The notes under the pieces are model-generated. The model ran no database searches. It worked only from the letters and a program-made list of their open reading frames with translations, and was not told where the DNA came from. Both the position numbers and the translations under genes were made by a program. Of a stretch of DNA of 64,000 bases, positions 52,387-61,449 are shown in pieces (the stretch's first letter is position 1; each line of letters starts with the position of its first letter). The stretch lies in the NCBI RefSeq assembly GCF_013410875.1, contig NZ_JACCCU010000001.1, forward strand, positions 124,001-188,000, written 5' to 3'. Source of the stretch: Tunturiibacter empetritectus. Lineage in GTDB: Bacteria > Acidobacteriota > Terriglobia > Terriglobales > Acidobacteriaceae.

Positions 52387-55092
52387 ATGTTCGTTCGTCA
52401 CTCTGTTTCTTTCTTTTCTGTCCTGGCATCTGCCTTCGCACTTTTCCTTGCCTCTCCCGTTGGAGTGCAGGCACAGCGGCTGCCCCCAGAGGTACACCCG
52501 GAGCACTACGGGCTGACGGTGACGCCGGATTTGAAGGCGGCAAGCTTCAGCGGGGAAGAGACAATCGATGTTGCGCTGGATGCTCCCAGCAAGCGAATCA
52601 CGCTGAATGCAGCGGAGCTTAAATTCGTTGAGGTGAAGGCCTATGTTCTGCCGGTGGCGGCGTACTCTTACGGCAAGCTGGGATCGCAGCCGAAGCCGCT
52701 GAACCCGGTTGAGGCTGATCGGCATCCGCAGACCGCGACGGTGACGCTTGATGGCGAGAAGGAGCAGGCTACGTTTAGCTTCGCGGAGGAGCTGCCCGCG
52801 GGGAGGGTGACGCTGGCGATTCGCTACTCGGGCGTGTTGAACGATAAGCTGCGGGGTTTCTATCTTTCGAAGACCAAGGCGCGCAACTACGCGGTGACGC
52901 AGTTTGAGCCTACCGATGCGCGGCGCGCGTTTCCGGGCTTCGATGAACCTGCGCTGAAGGCTACGTATGACATTGCGGTGGTCGTCGATAGTGGCGATAC
53001 GGCGATCTCGAACTCGAACATGATCTCGGATAAAGCGGGGCCGGTTGCGGGCAAACACACGATTCGGTTTGCGACGACGCCGAAGATGTCGAGCTACCTG
53101 GTTGCGTTTCTGGTGGGTGATTTCAAATGCACGGAGGGCAAGTCGGATGCCGTGCCGATTCGTGTGTGTTCGACGCCGGACAAGGTGGAGCTGACGCGGT
53201 TTGCGCTGGAGTCGGCGAAGTACGTTCTGCACTATTACGACACCTACTTTGGGATTAAGTATCCAATGCCGAAGCTGGATATGGTTGCGCTGCCGGACTT
53301 TGAAGCGGGCGCGATGGAGAACTTCGGCTGCATTACGTATCGCGAGACTGACCTGCTGGTAAACGAAAAGACCGGCGATATTCCCGAGAAGAAGCGGGTT
53401 GCGACGGTGGTGGCGCATGAGATGGCGCACCAGTGGTTCGGCGATATGGTGACGATGCAGTGGTGGGACAACCTGTGGCTAAACGAGGGATTTGCCACGT
53501 GGATGGAGACCAAGCCGGCGGCCGCGTGGCACCCGGAGTGGAACTTCGACCAGGACGACGCGCAGGGGCTGAACGAGACGCTGAACCTTGATGCTCAGCG
53601 GACCACGCGGACAATACGCGCGACGGCCAGCACGCCGGATGAGATCAACGAGATGTTCGATGGGATTGCGTACGGCAAGGCCGGGGCCGTGATTGGCATG
53701 GTGGAGAACTACCTGGGGAAGGAGGTCTTTCGGCAGGGGGTGCACAACTATCTGCAGGCGCATCTGTATGGCAATGCGACCGCGGAAGACTTCTGGGGCG
53801 CGCAGACGGCGAACTCGCATCTGCCGGTAGACAAGATCATGTCGAGCTTTGTGACGCAGCCTGGAGTGCCGCTGCTGACGTTCTCCGAGAGGCAAGCAGG
53901 AGGCGTTCCGGTGGGGCAGAGCAGGTTTTTTCTGTCGGCAGAGGAGATGAACCGACCTGTGGCCGGGCAGGTGCCGGAGTGGACTGTGCCGGTATGCCTG
54001 AAGACGAACGGCCAGCCGATCTGCCGGGTGATGACGCCTGGGGAGTCTAGCGTGCCGCAGCCGGTGGATGCCGGGATGCCGTTCTTCTATGCGAATGCCG
54101 GGGCTAAGGGATACTACCGAACGGCGTACATTCCAGCGCAGCTGAGCACGATTGTGACAAAGGCGGAGAGTTCGATGACGCCGTCGGAGCGGATCGGGCT
54201 GCTGGGCGACCGGTGGGCTCTGGTGCAGTCGGGACAGGCGGATGTGGGGGATTTTCTAAATCTAATTTTGGCTTTGAAGGAAGACTCCAGTGCGGCGGTG
54301 CTCGATACGGCGCATCAGCAGATCCAGAAGATCGATTCGGAGATAGCCAGTGACGAGGATCGGGCGGCGCTGGCTGCGGTGCTGCAGAGGCAGTTTGGGC
54401 CGGTGTATTCCGCCTTGGGTAGCCCGGAGAAGAAGGAGCCGTTTGACCGACGTCAGCTTCGCGGAACGCTGTTTGAGCTGCTGGGCGAGGCGCACGATAC
54501 CGCCGTTCTGGCTGAGGCGAAGCTGCTGACGGCCCGGGTCTTCGCGGGGGATAAGGTGAAGGACAAGACGCTTGATTCGGCGCTGGCCGACGCGGCCGTG
54601 CAGGTGAGCGCGGCCAATGGGGATGCGGCGCTCTACGATAAGGTACTCGCGGTGAGCAGGAACTTCAGTGACCCGGGAGAGCAGACCGATGCACTGCAGT
54701 TGCTGGCACGGTTTCGCGATCCTGCGCTGGTAAGGCGGACGCTCGACCTGATCGCCTCAGGAGAGGTTCGAAATCAGGATAGCTGGGCCATGCTGACGGT
54801 GCTGCTTCGCGAGCGCGTGAGCCGGGACGAAGCCTGGGAGTATATGCGGCAGAACTGGGAGAAGGTGAGTGCTCAGTTCACGGTGTCGTCCGGGGCCGAG
54901 GTGGTGGGGGCTACCGGGTCCTTCTGCACGGTCGAACAGAGGGATCAGGTAAGTAGTTTTTTCACGACGCATAAGGTCGCGGCAGCGGAACGGACTCTTG
55001 CAAAGGCTGTTGACAGTATCAACGACTGCATTAAATTGCAGACTGTCCAGGAGCCGAAGCTGCATGCGTGGCTTCAGGGTCAGGCCAGGTGA
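52387..55092 (+). CDS. Secreted M1 family aminopeptidase
   Basis: 901 residues from ATG 52387 (a TTG three bases earlier is in frame). Signal peptide 1-30 ending VQAQ. Zinc aminopeptidase: exopeptidase motif GAMENFG at 308-314, HEMAHQW at 344-350 with the third ligand Glu367 in NEGFATW. An ERAP1-like helical C-terminal domain (about 560-890) closes the active site. It trims N-terminal residues of peptides in the periplasm or outside the cell. Length and domain order are normal. Confidence 0.96.
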   Translation: MFVRHSVSFFSVLASAFALFLASPVGVQAQRLPPEVHPEHYGLTVTPDLKAASFSGEETIDVALDAPSKRITLNAAELKFVEVKAYVLPVAAYSYGKLGSQPKPLNPVEADRHPQTATVTLDGEKEQATFSFAEELPAGRVTLAIRYSGVLNDKLRGFYLSKTKARNYAVTQFEPTDARRAFPGFDEPALKATYDIAVVVDSGDTAISNSNMISDKAGPVAGKHTIRFATTPKMSSYLVAFLVGDFKCTEGKSDAVPIRVCSTPDKVELTRFALESAKYVLHYYDTYFGIKYPMPKLDMVALPDFEAGAMENFGCITYRETDLLVNEKTGDIPEKKRVATVVAHEMAHQWFGDMVTMQWWDNLWLNEGFATWMETKPAAAWHPEWNFDQDDAQGLNETLNLDAQRTTRTIRATASTPDEINEMFDGIAYGKAGAVIGMVENYLGKEVFRQGVHNYLQAHLYGNATAEDFWGAQTANSHLPVDKIMSSFVTQPGVPLLTFSERQAGGVPVGQSRFFLSAEEMNRPVAGQVPEWTVPVCLKTNGQPICRVMTPGESSVPQPVDAGMPFFYANAGAKGYYRTAYIPAQLSTIVTKAESSMTPSERIGLLGDRWALVQSGQADVGDFLNLILALKEDSSAAVLDTAHQQIQKIDSEIASDEDRAALAAVLQRQFGPVYSALGSPEKKEPFDRRQLRGTLFELLGEAHDTAVLAEAKLLTARVFAGDKVKDKTLDSALADAAVQVSAANGDAALYDKVLAVSRNFSDPGEQTDALQLLARFRDPALVRRTLDLIASGEVRNQDSWAMLTVLLRERVSRDEAWEYMRQNWEKVSAQFTVSSGAEVVGATGSFCTVEQRDQVSSFFTTHKVAAAERTLAKAVDSINDCIKLQTVQEPKLHAWLQGQAR

Positions 55093-55304
55093 GGAAGGCG
55101 CGGTCTGTACAACTTAAGTCCAGCCAAAGTTGAGAGATAGCTGCTTCGTTTCGGGGCGAGGCGCGAGAAGAGGCAAGTCTTTGGCAGCGTCTGTCTTGCG
55201 GCTGGAAGGGGGTGAACCGGAGGCGCTTCGGGCTGGGTTTTGTGGACGGTCGGTAAAAATGATCAGGGTACCCAAAAGTGTTATGAAGTGGAAGTCATTC
55301 TGCG

Positions 55305-55333
55305 TTGACTTTCAACTTTCGTAACGGTACCTT
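55305..55333 (+). promoter_or_regulatory. Candidate promoter of the exosortase locus
   Basis: TTGACT (55305-55310) and TACCTT (55328-55333) with 17-base spacing, 17 bases before the ATG of the small substrate gene. Good -35, moderate -10. Confidence 0.45.
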
Positions 55334-55350
55334 CCCAATTGAGGACACCA

Positions 55351-55542
55351 ATGAAGAAAACCTGTCTCTTACTAGCCGGCATCGCCCTCCTCTCATCCGT
55401 CGCCCTCCCGCTGTACGCTCAAGACGGATGCGTGAACTCTCCGGAGAATCCGACAGCTATTCTTGCTGTTGTAGGCTCCGCAGGTGCATTTTTCGTATCG
55501 GTACGTGCTCGCATCAAGGCTCGTCGCAACTCTTCCAAGTAA
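55351..55542 (+). CDS. PExPT-CTERM-type tiny exosortase substrate
   Basis: 63 residues from ATG 55351 (GAGG 6-7 bases upstream; a TTG at 55339 is also in frame). A signal peptide (about 1-23, ending LPLYA) is followed by only about 7 residues (QDGCVNS), then the motif PENPT, a hydrophobic helix (AILAVVGSAGAFFVSV) and a basic tail RARIKARR. This is the layout of an exosortase sorting signal with almost no cargo. PENPT fits the PExPT motif that I recall being paired with exosortase J in acidobacteria. After both cleavages a peptide of roughly 10-13 residues with one Cys would remain. The exosortase gene follows 63 bases downstream. Confidence 0.8.
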   Translation: MKKTCLLLAGIALLSSVALPLYAQDGCVNSPENPTAILAVVGSAGAFFVSVRARIKARRNSSK

Positions 55543-55605
55543 GCCGCCACTAGGACTTGCCACCTGATACTCCCCTGGTGCGCTGGCCTGGATCAAAAAG
55601 ACCGC

Positions 55606-57264
55606 ATGTCAAGTTTACCTGCTACCGCTGAAGTCAGCCCACTCCGATCGGCTGGGGCGGCGGGGCTTAGTCTGCCCCGTGCCGCAGGATTTGCGGCGAT
55701 CGTTTCGGTGTTTGGCCTATTCACCATCTTTTCGACGGTGACTGCTCTTTGGAATCTTTGGACGACGGACGCTCTCAAGTCAATCGGGATGTTCATTCCG
55801 CTGGTCAGCTTTGTGCTGGTACTGCGGGCATGGCAGTCGCTTGGATGGGAGATGGAGGGCAGCTGGTGGGGCCTGGCCGTCCTGGTGGTCACGGCCGCGG
55901 TTGTGCACATACGGGACCAGGCGGTTCTGGTGTTTGTGTTCTCCCCGAAGTGGTCGATTTATGTTCCGCCGCACTCGCTTGTGGCCTTTGCCTATGGCGC
56001 GGGAGTGGTTCTGCTGTTTGGCGGGAAGCGGCTGTTCCGGGCTTCTCTGTTTCCGCTTATCCTGCTGTGGTTTGTTAATCCGATTCCTCACATCTTCAAT
56101 GTGTTTGTCGATTTGCCGTTGCAGCGCGCCTCCGCCCACGTGGCTCGCGCCTTTGCGATCGCGTTGGGCCAGCCACTGAGCCCGGACCAGCTTCGGCTGA
56201 TGTTTACTCCTGAGTTCGGCATGTTCATCGCTCCGGGATGCAATGGGATTCGTGGTGCGGTCACGATGGGATTCATTGCGCTGATCGCGGGCTATGTGTA
56301 TCGCTTTCGCTGGTATGCGCATGCTGCGGTGGTGGCCGGCGCGATCCTGCTGGGTTACGTCTTCAACTTTGCACGACTGTGCATTCTGGTTCTGTACTAC
56401 ATCGTGGCACTGCACATCCCCTCTCTGCGGAGCAAGGCTGAGATGGGAGATTACGTCATTGGGGCGTGCCTCTTTCTGCTGGGAACCTTTCTGCTGTTCC
56501 ACGTTGTCCGCCGCCTGAGCGAGTCGCCCGGCCAGATCAAGCCTCCTGCCCTGACCCCGGCTTGTTCGGCTGGCGCAGTCGCGGGACGGCCTTTCTATCT
56601 TCGCTTTGCCGGAATGCTTGCGCTGGTACTAGTCAGTGGCTATGGGGTTGCGCGGGCCTACGTGAGCACGTACAGCGGGACTGCCGCTGCTCAGAGGAAG
56701 GCCGATCAGAATGCGCCGGGACAGTTCCCTGACCGCATTGGGAGCTACACCCTGGCGCGTACCTGGAACGAGAATCTCTTCGCTGGTCCGCTGATCTATC
56801 ACTGGGCCGAGTACGCTCCGGCAGATGGAGGAGCGCATGTGTCGATTGGGATTTCGCCGGTGATGGGGTCTCACGATACGCTGATCTGCCACTCGGCGCG
56901 CGGGGAGGATCCGATCTGGAGGGACCAGCTCTCGATACCTACTGCGAACGGGCAGATTGGTTTTTCGGGCTCCTTCTTCAACGACGGCGCGACCCAATAT
57001 CTTGAGGCGACGACTCTCTGCAATAGCGGTTCCTGCGGAGAGTATTCGAGCGACCGCACCCACTTTGGATTCGTGTATAGCAAGCCGACTACTCAGTCTC
57101 TGTTGTCGCAGGAGGCGCAGCGCCCCATCCCGATCCTGCTGAAGGTCGAGACGATTGACACAACGATGCCGGTGGAGGTGGCGCGACGGCAGTTGACGAC
57201 AGATCTTCAGTCTTTCCTCGGCTCGGCGAACCTGGACGGACTCACGAAGCCTTACCGACAGTAA
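55606..57264 (+). CDS. xrtJ: Exosortase (XrtJ-like) with fused EpsI domain
   Basis: 552 residues. Multi-helix membrane transpeptidase predicted to cut and transfer proteins bearing the neighbouring sorting signal. About eight helices to residue 300; catalytic Cys212 in APGCNGIRG and Arg257 in NFARLCI. The usual third His of the HxxxG box is not in place: the segment reads GDYVIG with Asp282. After a ninth helix (about 333-350) comes an EpsI-like domain (about 370-552: FPDRIGSYTLARTWNEN, SHDTLICHSARGEDPIWR). Fusion of EpsI to the exosortase is a feature I associate with XrtJ; the subtype name is from memory. Confidence 0.85.
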   Translation: MSSLPATAEVSPLRSAGAAGLSLPRAAGFAAIVSVFGLFTIFSTVTALWNLWTTDALKSIGMFIPLVSFVLVLRAWQSLGWEMEGSWWGLAVLVVTAAVVHIRDQAVLVFVFSPKWSIYVPPHSLVAFAYGAGVVLLFGGKRLFRASLFPLILLWFVNPIPHIFNVFVDLPLQRASAHVARAFAIALGQPLSPDQLRLMFTPEFGMFIAPGCNGIRGAVTMGFIALIAGYVYRFRWYAHAAVVAGAILLGYVFNFARLCILVLYYIVALHIPSLRSKAEMGDYVIGACLFLLGTFLLFHVVRRLSESPGQIKPPALTPACSAGAVAGRPFYLRFAGMLALVLVSGYGVARAYVSTYSGTAAAQRKADQNAPGQFPDRIGSYTLARTWNENLFAGPLIYHWAEYAPADGGAHVSIGISPVMGSHDTLICHSARGEDPIWRDQLSIPTANGQIGFSGSFFNDGATQYLEATTLCNSGSCGEYSSDRTHFGFVYSKPTTQSLLSQEAQRPIPILLKVETIDTTMPVEVARRQLTTDLQSFLGSANLDGLTKPYRQ

Positions 57265-57297
57265 CTGCATTCAGCTTTGATATCTTTGGGCCATCCA

Positions 57298-59208
57298 GTG
57301 AGATTACTTTTGCGCAACTTTCAGGGACTTTTCAGCGCGGCGATGGTCGGGATTCTGGCTTGCTCGCTTGCGGGATGCGGGGGCGGCTCAACTCCGACTC
57401 AGCCACCACCACCCCCGCCTCCACCACCACCACCGCCCACTAATCCTGGCGTGAGTTTTTCCGGAAAGGCGATGGCTGGTTCTCTGCCGATCGTCGGAGC
57501 GGCCGTCCAGCTTTATGCAGCTGGAACCGGCGGGAGTGGCTCGGCCTCGACGTCGCTGCTTGCGAGCGCACTCACCACGGATGCGACCGGTTTATTTACT
57601 GTGGCTGCGGGTTATTCCTGTCCTCTCGCTGGCTCGGAGATCTATGTTGTGGCTCGCGGGGGACAGGTGGGAGGCGCTCCCAATAACACTGCGATTACGC
57701 TTGCGAGTGCGCTTGGCGGATGCAATCAGATTACGGCGGGGTCTCAGTTCGTAGTCAACGAGGTAACGACGGCGGCCACTGCCTGGGGGCTTGCACAGTT
57801 CTTTGGCACTGAGGGCAATCTTGGGGCGAGCGCGACGAACGTTCAGGGGTTGGCCAATGCCGTGGCTACGGTGGCGAACCTCGCGAACCTCACAAAGGGA
57901 TCCGCGCCGGGGACGACCTTTCCCGCCACCGGAGACTCTACCAGTGCGGTAAAGAAGATCAATATCGTCGCTGATCTTCTCAACAACTGCACGGCCACGG
58001 CGTCGGGATGCGGCTCGCTCTTCGCAGCCACTACGCCGAATGGTGGGGCGGCTCCGACCAACACGCTGGATGCGGTTTTGAATATGGTGCGCAATCCGGG
58101 GAGTAATGTCGCGATGTTATTTGCGCAGCTTCCCGTGAGTGGCGCGCCGTTTTCACCGGTTCTCTCTGCGGCGCCGGCGGATTGGACTCTCTCCATCAGC
58201 TACCATGGCGGGGGTATCGGTGACGGGGTGCCACTCGACAGTAAGCTGCCGTCCGGTCTGGGCGTGGACGCTGCCGGCAATCTTTGGGTTTCGACCTACT
58301 CGGGTGTTGTGTCTGAGTTTTCGACGACAGGAACTCCAAAGTTTCCAAGTGGCATTACAGGCGGTGGGTTATCAGATTCGAAAGCGCTTGCCATCGATCC
58401 TCAGGGGAATTTGTGGATTCCTGACGGGGGAAGTTCCGGGGTCAATGGCGGTTTTGGCAGCGTGACCGAGCTTAGTTCGAGCGGCCAAGTGCTCTCGGGC
58501 GCCACGGGATACAGCGCTGGCGGGATCAGTTATCCGACGGCGATTGCGATCGATCCGAATGGGACGGTATGGATTCCGGACTATGGAAACTCTCGGGTCA
58601 CCCTGCTCTCGAGCACCGGTCAACCGCTCTCGGGCACAACCGGATATGAGTCACTGCAGTTCAGTTTTCCGCTTGCAGTCGCAATTGATTCGAATCATTA
58701 CGGGTGGGTGGCGAACTTTGGCAACGATACCGTCAGCAAGGTCTCCGCTGATGGGAACCAGATTACCAGCTTCCCGAGTGTCGGCGGCCCGGACGGTATT
58801 GCGGTTGATCAACGCGGCTACGTATGGGTCGCGAATCAGATAGGGAATAGCATCACTGAGCTTGCGAATGATGGAACGGTGGTCTCGGGCGGCTACAGCG
58901 ATAACAAGGCCAGCATTCTTGCTCCGCAAGGGATCGCGATCGATGGGGTGGGTCATGTATGGGTCGCAAACCTGCATAGTCACACCATTACAGAACTGGC
59001 CGGTTCGGCCGCGGCTTCACCTGGCGCGATTTTGTCTCCAACTGCGGGCTATGCGCCGGATGCTGGATTTATTGAGGCGTATGCGATTGTGGTTGATGCC
59101 AGTGGCAATCTGTGGGTGACGGACTTCAACAACGGCACGCTTACGGAGATCGTTGGACTGGCAACGCCGGTGAAGACTCCTGTGCTGGGGCCGCCAGAGA
59201 CGCCTTAG
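57298..59208 (+). CDS. Secreted lipoprotein with polyproline tether and NHL-type propeller
   Basis: 636 residues from GTG 57298, the start giving a normal lipoprotein signal (MRLLLRNF...ACSLAGC, lipobox LAGC); TTG 57277 and ATG 57343 are alternatives. The lipidated Cys is followed by GGGSTPTQ and a run of 12 Pro. A Thr/Ala/Gly-rich domain (about 60-290) precedes a six-bladed NHL/streptogramin-lyase-like propeller (blades marked by AIDPQGNLWIPD, AIDPNGTVWIPD, AIDSNHYGWVAN, AVDQRGYVWVAN, AIDGVGHVWVAN, VVDASGNLWVTD). Only 33 bases from xrtJ, so probably the same transcript. It has no sorting signal of its own. Possible role: surface binding. Confidence 0.8.
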   Translation: MRLLLRNFQGLFSAAMVGILACSLAGCGGGSTPTQPPPPPPPPPPPPTNPGVSFSGKAMAGSLPIVGAAVQLYAAGTGGSGSASTSLLASALTTDATGLFTVAAGYSCPLAGSEIYVVARGGQVGGAPNNTAITLASALGGCNQITAGSQFVVNEVTTAATAWGLAQFFGTEGNLGASATNVQGLANAVATVANLANLTKGSAPGTTFPATGDSTSAVKKINIVADLLNNCTATASGCGSLFAATTPNGGAAPTNTLDAVLNMVRNPGSNVAMLFAQLPVSGAPFSPVLSAAPADWTLSISYHGGGIGDGVPLDSKLPSGLGVDAAGNLWVSTYSGVVSEFSTTGTPKFPSGITGGGLSDSKALAIDPQGNLWIPDGGSSGVNGGFGSVTELSSSGQVLSGATGYSAGGISYPTAIAIDPNGTVWIPDYGNSRVTLLSSTGQPLSGTTGYESLQFSFPLAVAIDSNHYGWVANFGNDTVSKVSADGNQITSFPSVGGPDGIAVDQRGYVWVANQIGNSITELANDGTVVSGGYSDNKASILAPQGIAIDGVGHVWVANLHSHTITELAGSAAASPGAILSPTAGYAPDAGFIEAYAIVVDASGNLWVTDFNNGTLTEIVGLATPVKTPVLGPPETP

Positions 59209-59233
59209 GGCCGGTAGTTGACCACGCAGAGTT

Positions 59234-59278
59234 GAGGCTACTGCTTGCAACGATACGCGGCGGTAGCCTCTTCGTTTG
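59234..59278 (+). terminator. Probable terminator of the exosortase locus
   Basis: GAGGCTAC (59234-59241) pairs with GTAGCCTC (59263-59270), a large loop with extra pairing inside, followed by TTCGTTT. It lies between converging genes. Confidence 0.55.
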
Positions 59279-59292
59279 CTGTCGATTCGTAA

Positions 59293-60483
59293 CTACGGTT
59301 TGATCGTGAGCATGACCACGCCGTGGCTGGGCACGTCGGCGGAGTAGCTCCCGCTCTGTTTGCCCAGATCGCTCACCGTCCAGAGATTTCGTACCGAGGC
59401 AGAGACAGAGTCGGGGTAGCCGAGGTCGGTCCACGCGACGGCGATCTTCGCGGCTGCGGGGCTGCGGTTGAGCAGTGCGACGGCGCGGCCGCCGTCCTGT
59501 AGTTGCTTCGACCAGATCTCCAGGTCGCCCGTCTTTTTGACTCTGCGTGCCTGGTGTCCGAGCGGGTCCTGATCGATAGCGATGACCTCTTTGTTCAACA
59601 GAATCTCTTTGGTGTCGGGCGTCATGTTGGAGATGTCGTTGCCCGCCAGCAGGGGCGCGGAGAACATCGCCCACATGCTGAAGTGTGCGCGCGACTCTTC
59701 TTTGGTGAGGCCACCGTTGCCGACCTCGAGCATGTCAGGATCGTTCCAGTGGCCGGGACCGGCGTAGGTCTCGAGTCCACTCATCTGGTCGATGATCTGG
59801 GTTACGCCGTTGCCGCCCCAGTCTTTCTTACAGTCCCAGCAGTCTTGTATGTCTCCGGTGGAGCGCCACAGGTTTCCGATTGGTCCTGCCCACAGCCATG
59901 GCTTGGTCGATCCCCACTCGCAGATGCTGAAGACGATGGGTCTTCCCGAGTCGGCAAGTGCATTGCGCATCACGGTGTAGGAGGACTCGCTGTTCTGGCC
60001 GGGGAGCGTGCTGCACCAGTCTTCCTTGAGGTAGTCGACGCCCCAGTTGGCGTATTGCTTTGCGTCCTGGTACTCGTGGCCGATGCTGCCTGGACGCTTG
60101 GCGCAGGTCATGGCGCCGGCATCGGTGTAGATGCCGAACTTCAGGCCCTTCGAGTGGACATAGTCGGCGAGCGCCTTGATGCCAGAGGGGAAGCGCTCGG
60201 CGTCGGCGATGATGTTGCCTGATGCGTCGCGGCCGGTCTGCCAACAATCGTCGAGGATGACGAACTGATAGCCCGCATCCTTCATGCCGCTGCTCACCAT
60301 GGTGTCCGCGGTCTCGCGCACGACCTTTTCATTGAGTCCTTTACAGCCGAACTTGTTCCAGCTGTTCCAACCCATGGGGGGAGTTTTTGCAAGGCCGTTG
60401 TCAAGAGCTTGTCCAGAGACCGATAGCACGATGACTGTCAGCATTACCAACCAGATTTTTATAAGGAAACGAGTTCGACCCAT
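59293..60483 (-). CDS. Secreted GH27 alpha-galactosidase
   Basis: 396 residues from ATG 60483 (GAGGAG 9 bases upstream; a GTG at 60534 is in frame but unlikely). Signal peptide to about 24 (VSGQA). Cleaves terminal alpha-galactosyl residues. (beta/alpha)8 barrel with TPPMGWNSWNKFGC, LDDCW, nucleophile Asp155 in YLKEDWC and acid/base Asp211 in RSTGDIQDCW; DPDMLEVGN is typical. A small beta domain ends the protein. Together with GH3 and the TonB receptor it suits growth on plant polysaccharides. Confidence 0.95.
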   Translation of the reverse strand: MGRTRFLIKIWLVMLTVIVLSVSGQALDNGLAKTPPMGWNSWNKFGCKGLNEKVVRETADTMVSSGMKDAGYQFVILDDCWQTGRDASGNIIADAERFPSGIKALADYVHSKGLKFGIYTDAGAMTCAKRPGSIGHEYQDAKQYANWGVDYLKEDWCSTLPGQNSESSYTVMRNALADSGRPIVFSICEWGSTKPWLWAGPIGNLWRSTGDIQDCWDCKKDWGGNGVTQIIDQMSGLETYAGPGHWNDPDMLEVGNGGLTKEESRAHFSMWAMFSAPLLAGNDISNMTPDTKEILLNKEVIAIDQDPLGHQARRVKKTGDLEIWSKQLQDGGRAVALLNRSPAAAKIAVAWTDLGYPDSVSASVRNLWTVSDLGKQSGSYSADVPSHGVVMLTIKP

Positions 60484-60540
60484 TGCAATGCACTCCTCTT
60501 CGGAAAGCGGCACGAGATTTTCTACGAGCCTCACGAAATT

Positions 60541-61080
60541 CTAACCTTTGTGAGGAAGCAACTGTTTGGTTGGCGTTACGTGGAGCCGCTTTTCGTAGCA
60601 TAGGAAGCGCAGCCCCGGCCTGAACTCGAGGCCGATCTCTCCGGCCAGCAGGTAACCCAGCTTCGGAAAGAGCCTCTGTGTCGCTTCGTTGTTGGTGTTG
60701 GTGTCGACGCGGAGGGCGGTGATGCCGCGCTCGACTGCAACTTCTTCGGCTCTCTGCATGAGTGCGCCGGCTGCTCCCTGGCCGCGGAATGCAGGATCGA
60801 CCGCAAGACGGTGCACTACGATTGCAGGTTCGTTGATGTCCCATCCGACCTGGGAGTAGTCGGGGTCCTGATCCATGGTGATTGCAGCGAGACCGGCGAT
60901 GTTGCCGTTCGCTTCGGCGATCCAGAGCTGGTTCAGATCGATGTCGCGCTGAAAGACGGCGTCGTTTGGGTAAGTTTCGTCCCACTGGAGATTGCCTGTC
61001 GCACGCATCAGCGGAACGACGCGCCTGACGAGGTTCATCAGCGCCGGGAGATCATCTTGTGTTGCCAGCCGGATCTGCAT
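60541..61080 (-). CDS. GNAT family N-acetyltransferase
   Basis: 179 residues from ATG 61080 (GAGAAG upstream; longer in-frame starts lack support). MQIRLATQDDLPALMNLVRRV start; acetyl-CoA motif A is VHRLAVDPAFRGQGAAGALMQRAEE (R/Q-x-x-G-x-G/A). LWIAEANGNIAGLAAI and INNEATQ-like NTNNEATQRLFPKLGY are usual. Substrate unknown. Confidence 0.92.
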   Translation of the reverse strand: MQIRLATQDDLPALMNLVRRVVPLMRATGNLQWDETYPNDAVFQRDIDLNQLWIAEANGNIAGLAAITMDQDPDYSQVGWDINEPAIVVHRLAVDPAFRGQGAAGALMQRAEEVAVERGITALRVDTNTNNEATQRLFPKLGYLLAGEIGLEFRPGLRFLCYEKRLHVTPTKQLLPHKG

Positions 61081-61147
61081 CGTCTTCTCAGCGTAACAGG
61101 AGCGGCGATGCGGATTTCTGCTGCATGAGAGTGCGAAGCAACCGAAG

Positions 61148-61423
61148 CTACATGATTCGAAAACGTTCGCGCATGAGGCGTTGGAAGCGAGGACGCCAGA
61201 TGAGGTCATAGGCTAACTCTTTTCCGGGGAACATGGCCAGGGCAGCCCTTCTGCTGTCGGCGATCATCTGGGCTGCCTCGTCCACTGTCAGCGACCCGTC
61301 CTGCGCGATGACCTGCATCACCATGTTCATCATCATCTGCATTCTGCGGATCAGTTTTTGTTCTTCTGCCCGCTCTTCCGCGCTGATCACGACAGCCTCA
61401 GCATTTGGCCCATTCAACTCCAT
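61148..61423 (-). CDS. Small conserved-type protein of unknown function
   Basis: 91 residues, ATG 61423 with GGGAGG upstream. Helical, Met-rich segment IRRMQMMMNMVMQVIAQDG followed by SLTVDEAAQMIADSRRAALAMFPGKE and a basic end. It has no transmembrane segment or signal peptide. The DEAAQMI stretch before the FPGKE and aromatic motif YDLIWRPRFQRLM is distinctive, but I know no family name. It is 26 bases downstream of the ComEC stop (61450), so it may be the next gene of that transcript. Confidence 0.7.
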   Translation of the reverse strand: MELNGPNAEAVVISAEERAEEQKLIRRMQMMMNMVMQVIAQDGSLTVDEAAQMIADSRRAALAMFPGKELAYDLIWRPRFQRLMRERFRIM

Positions 61424-61449
61424 CGAAACCTCCCGATCAAGTCAGCTAC

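Noticed and set aside
52318..53430. 370-codon minus-strand frame opposite the M1 aminopeptidase
   Set aside because: Antisense shadow; no recognisable domain.
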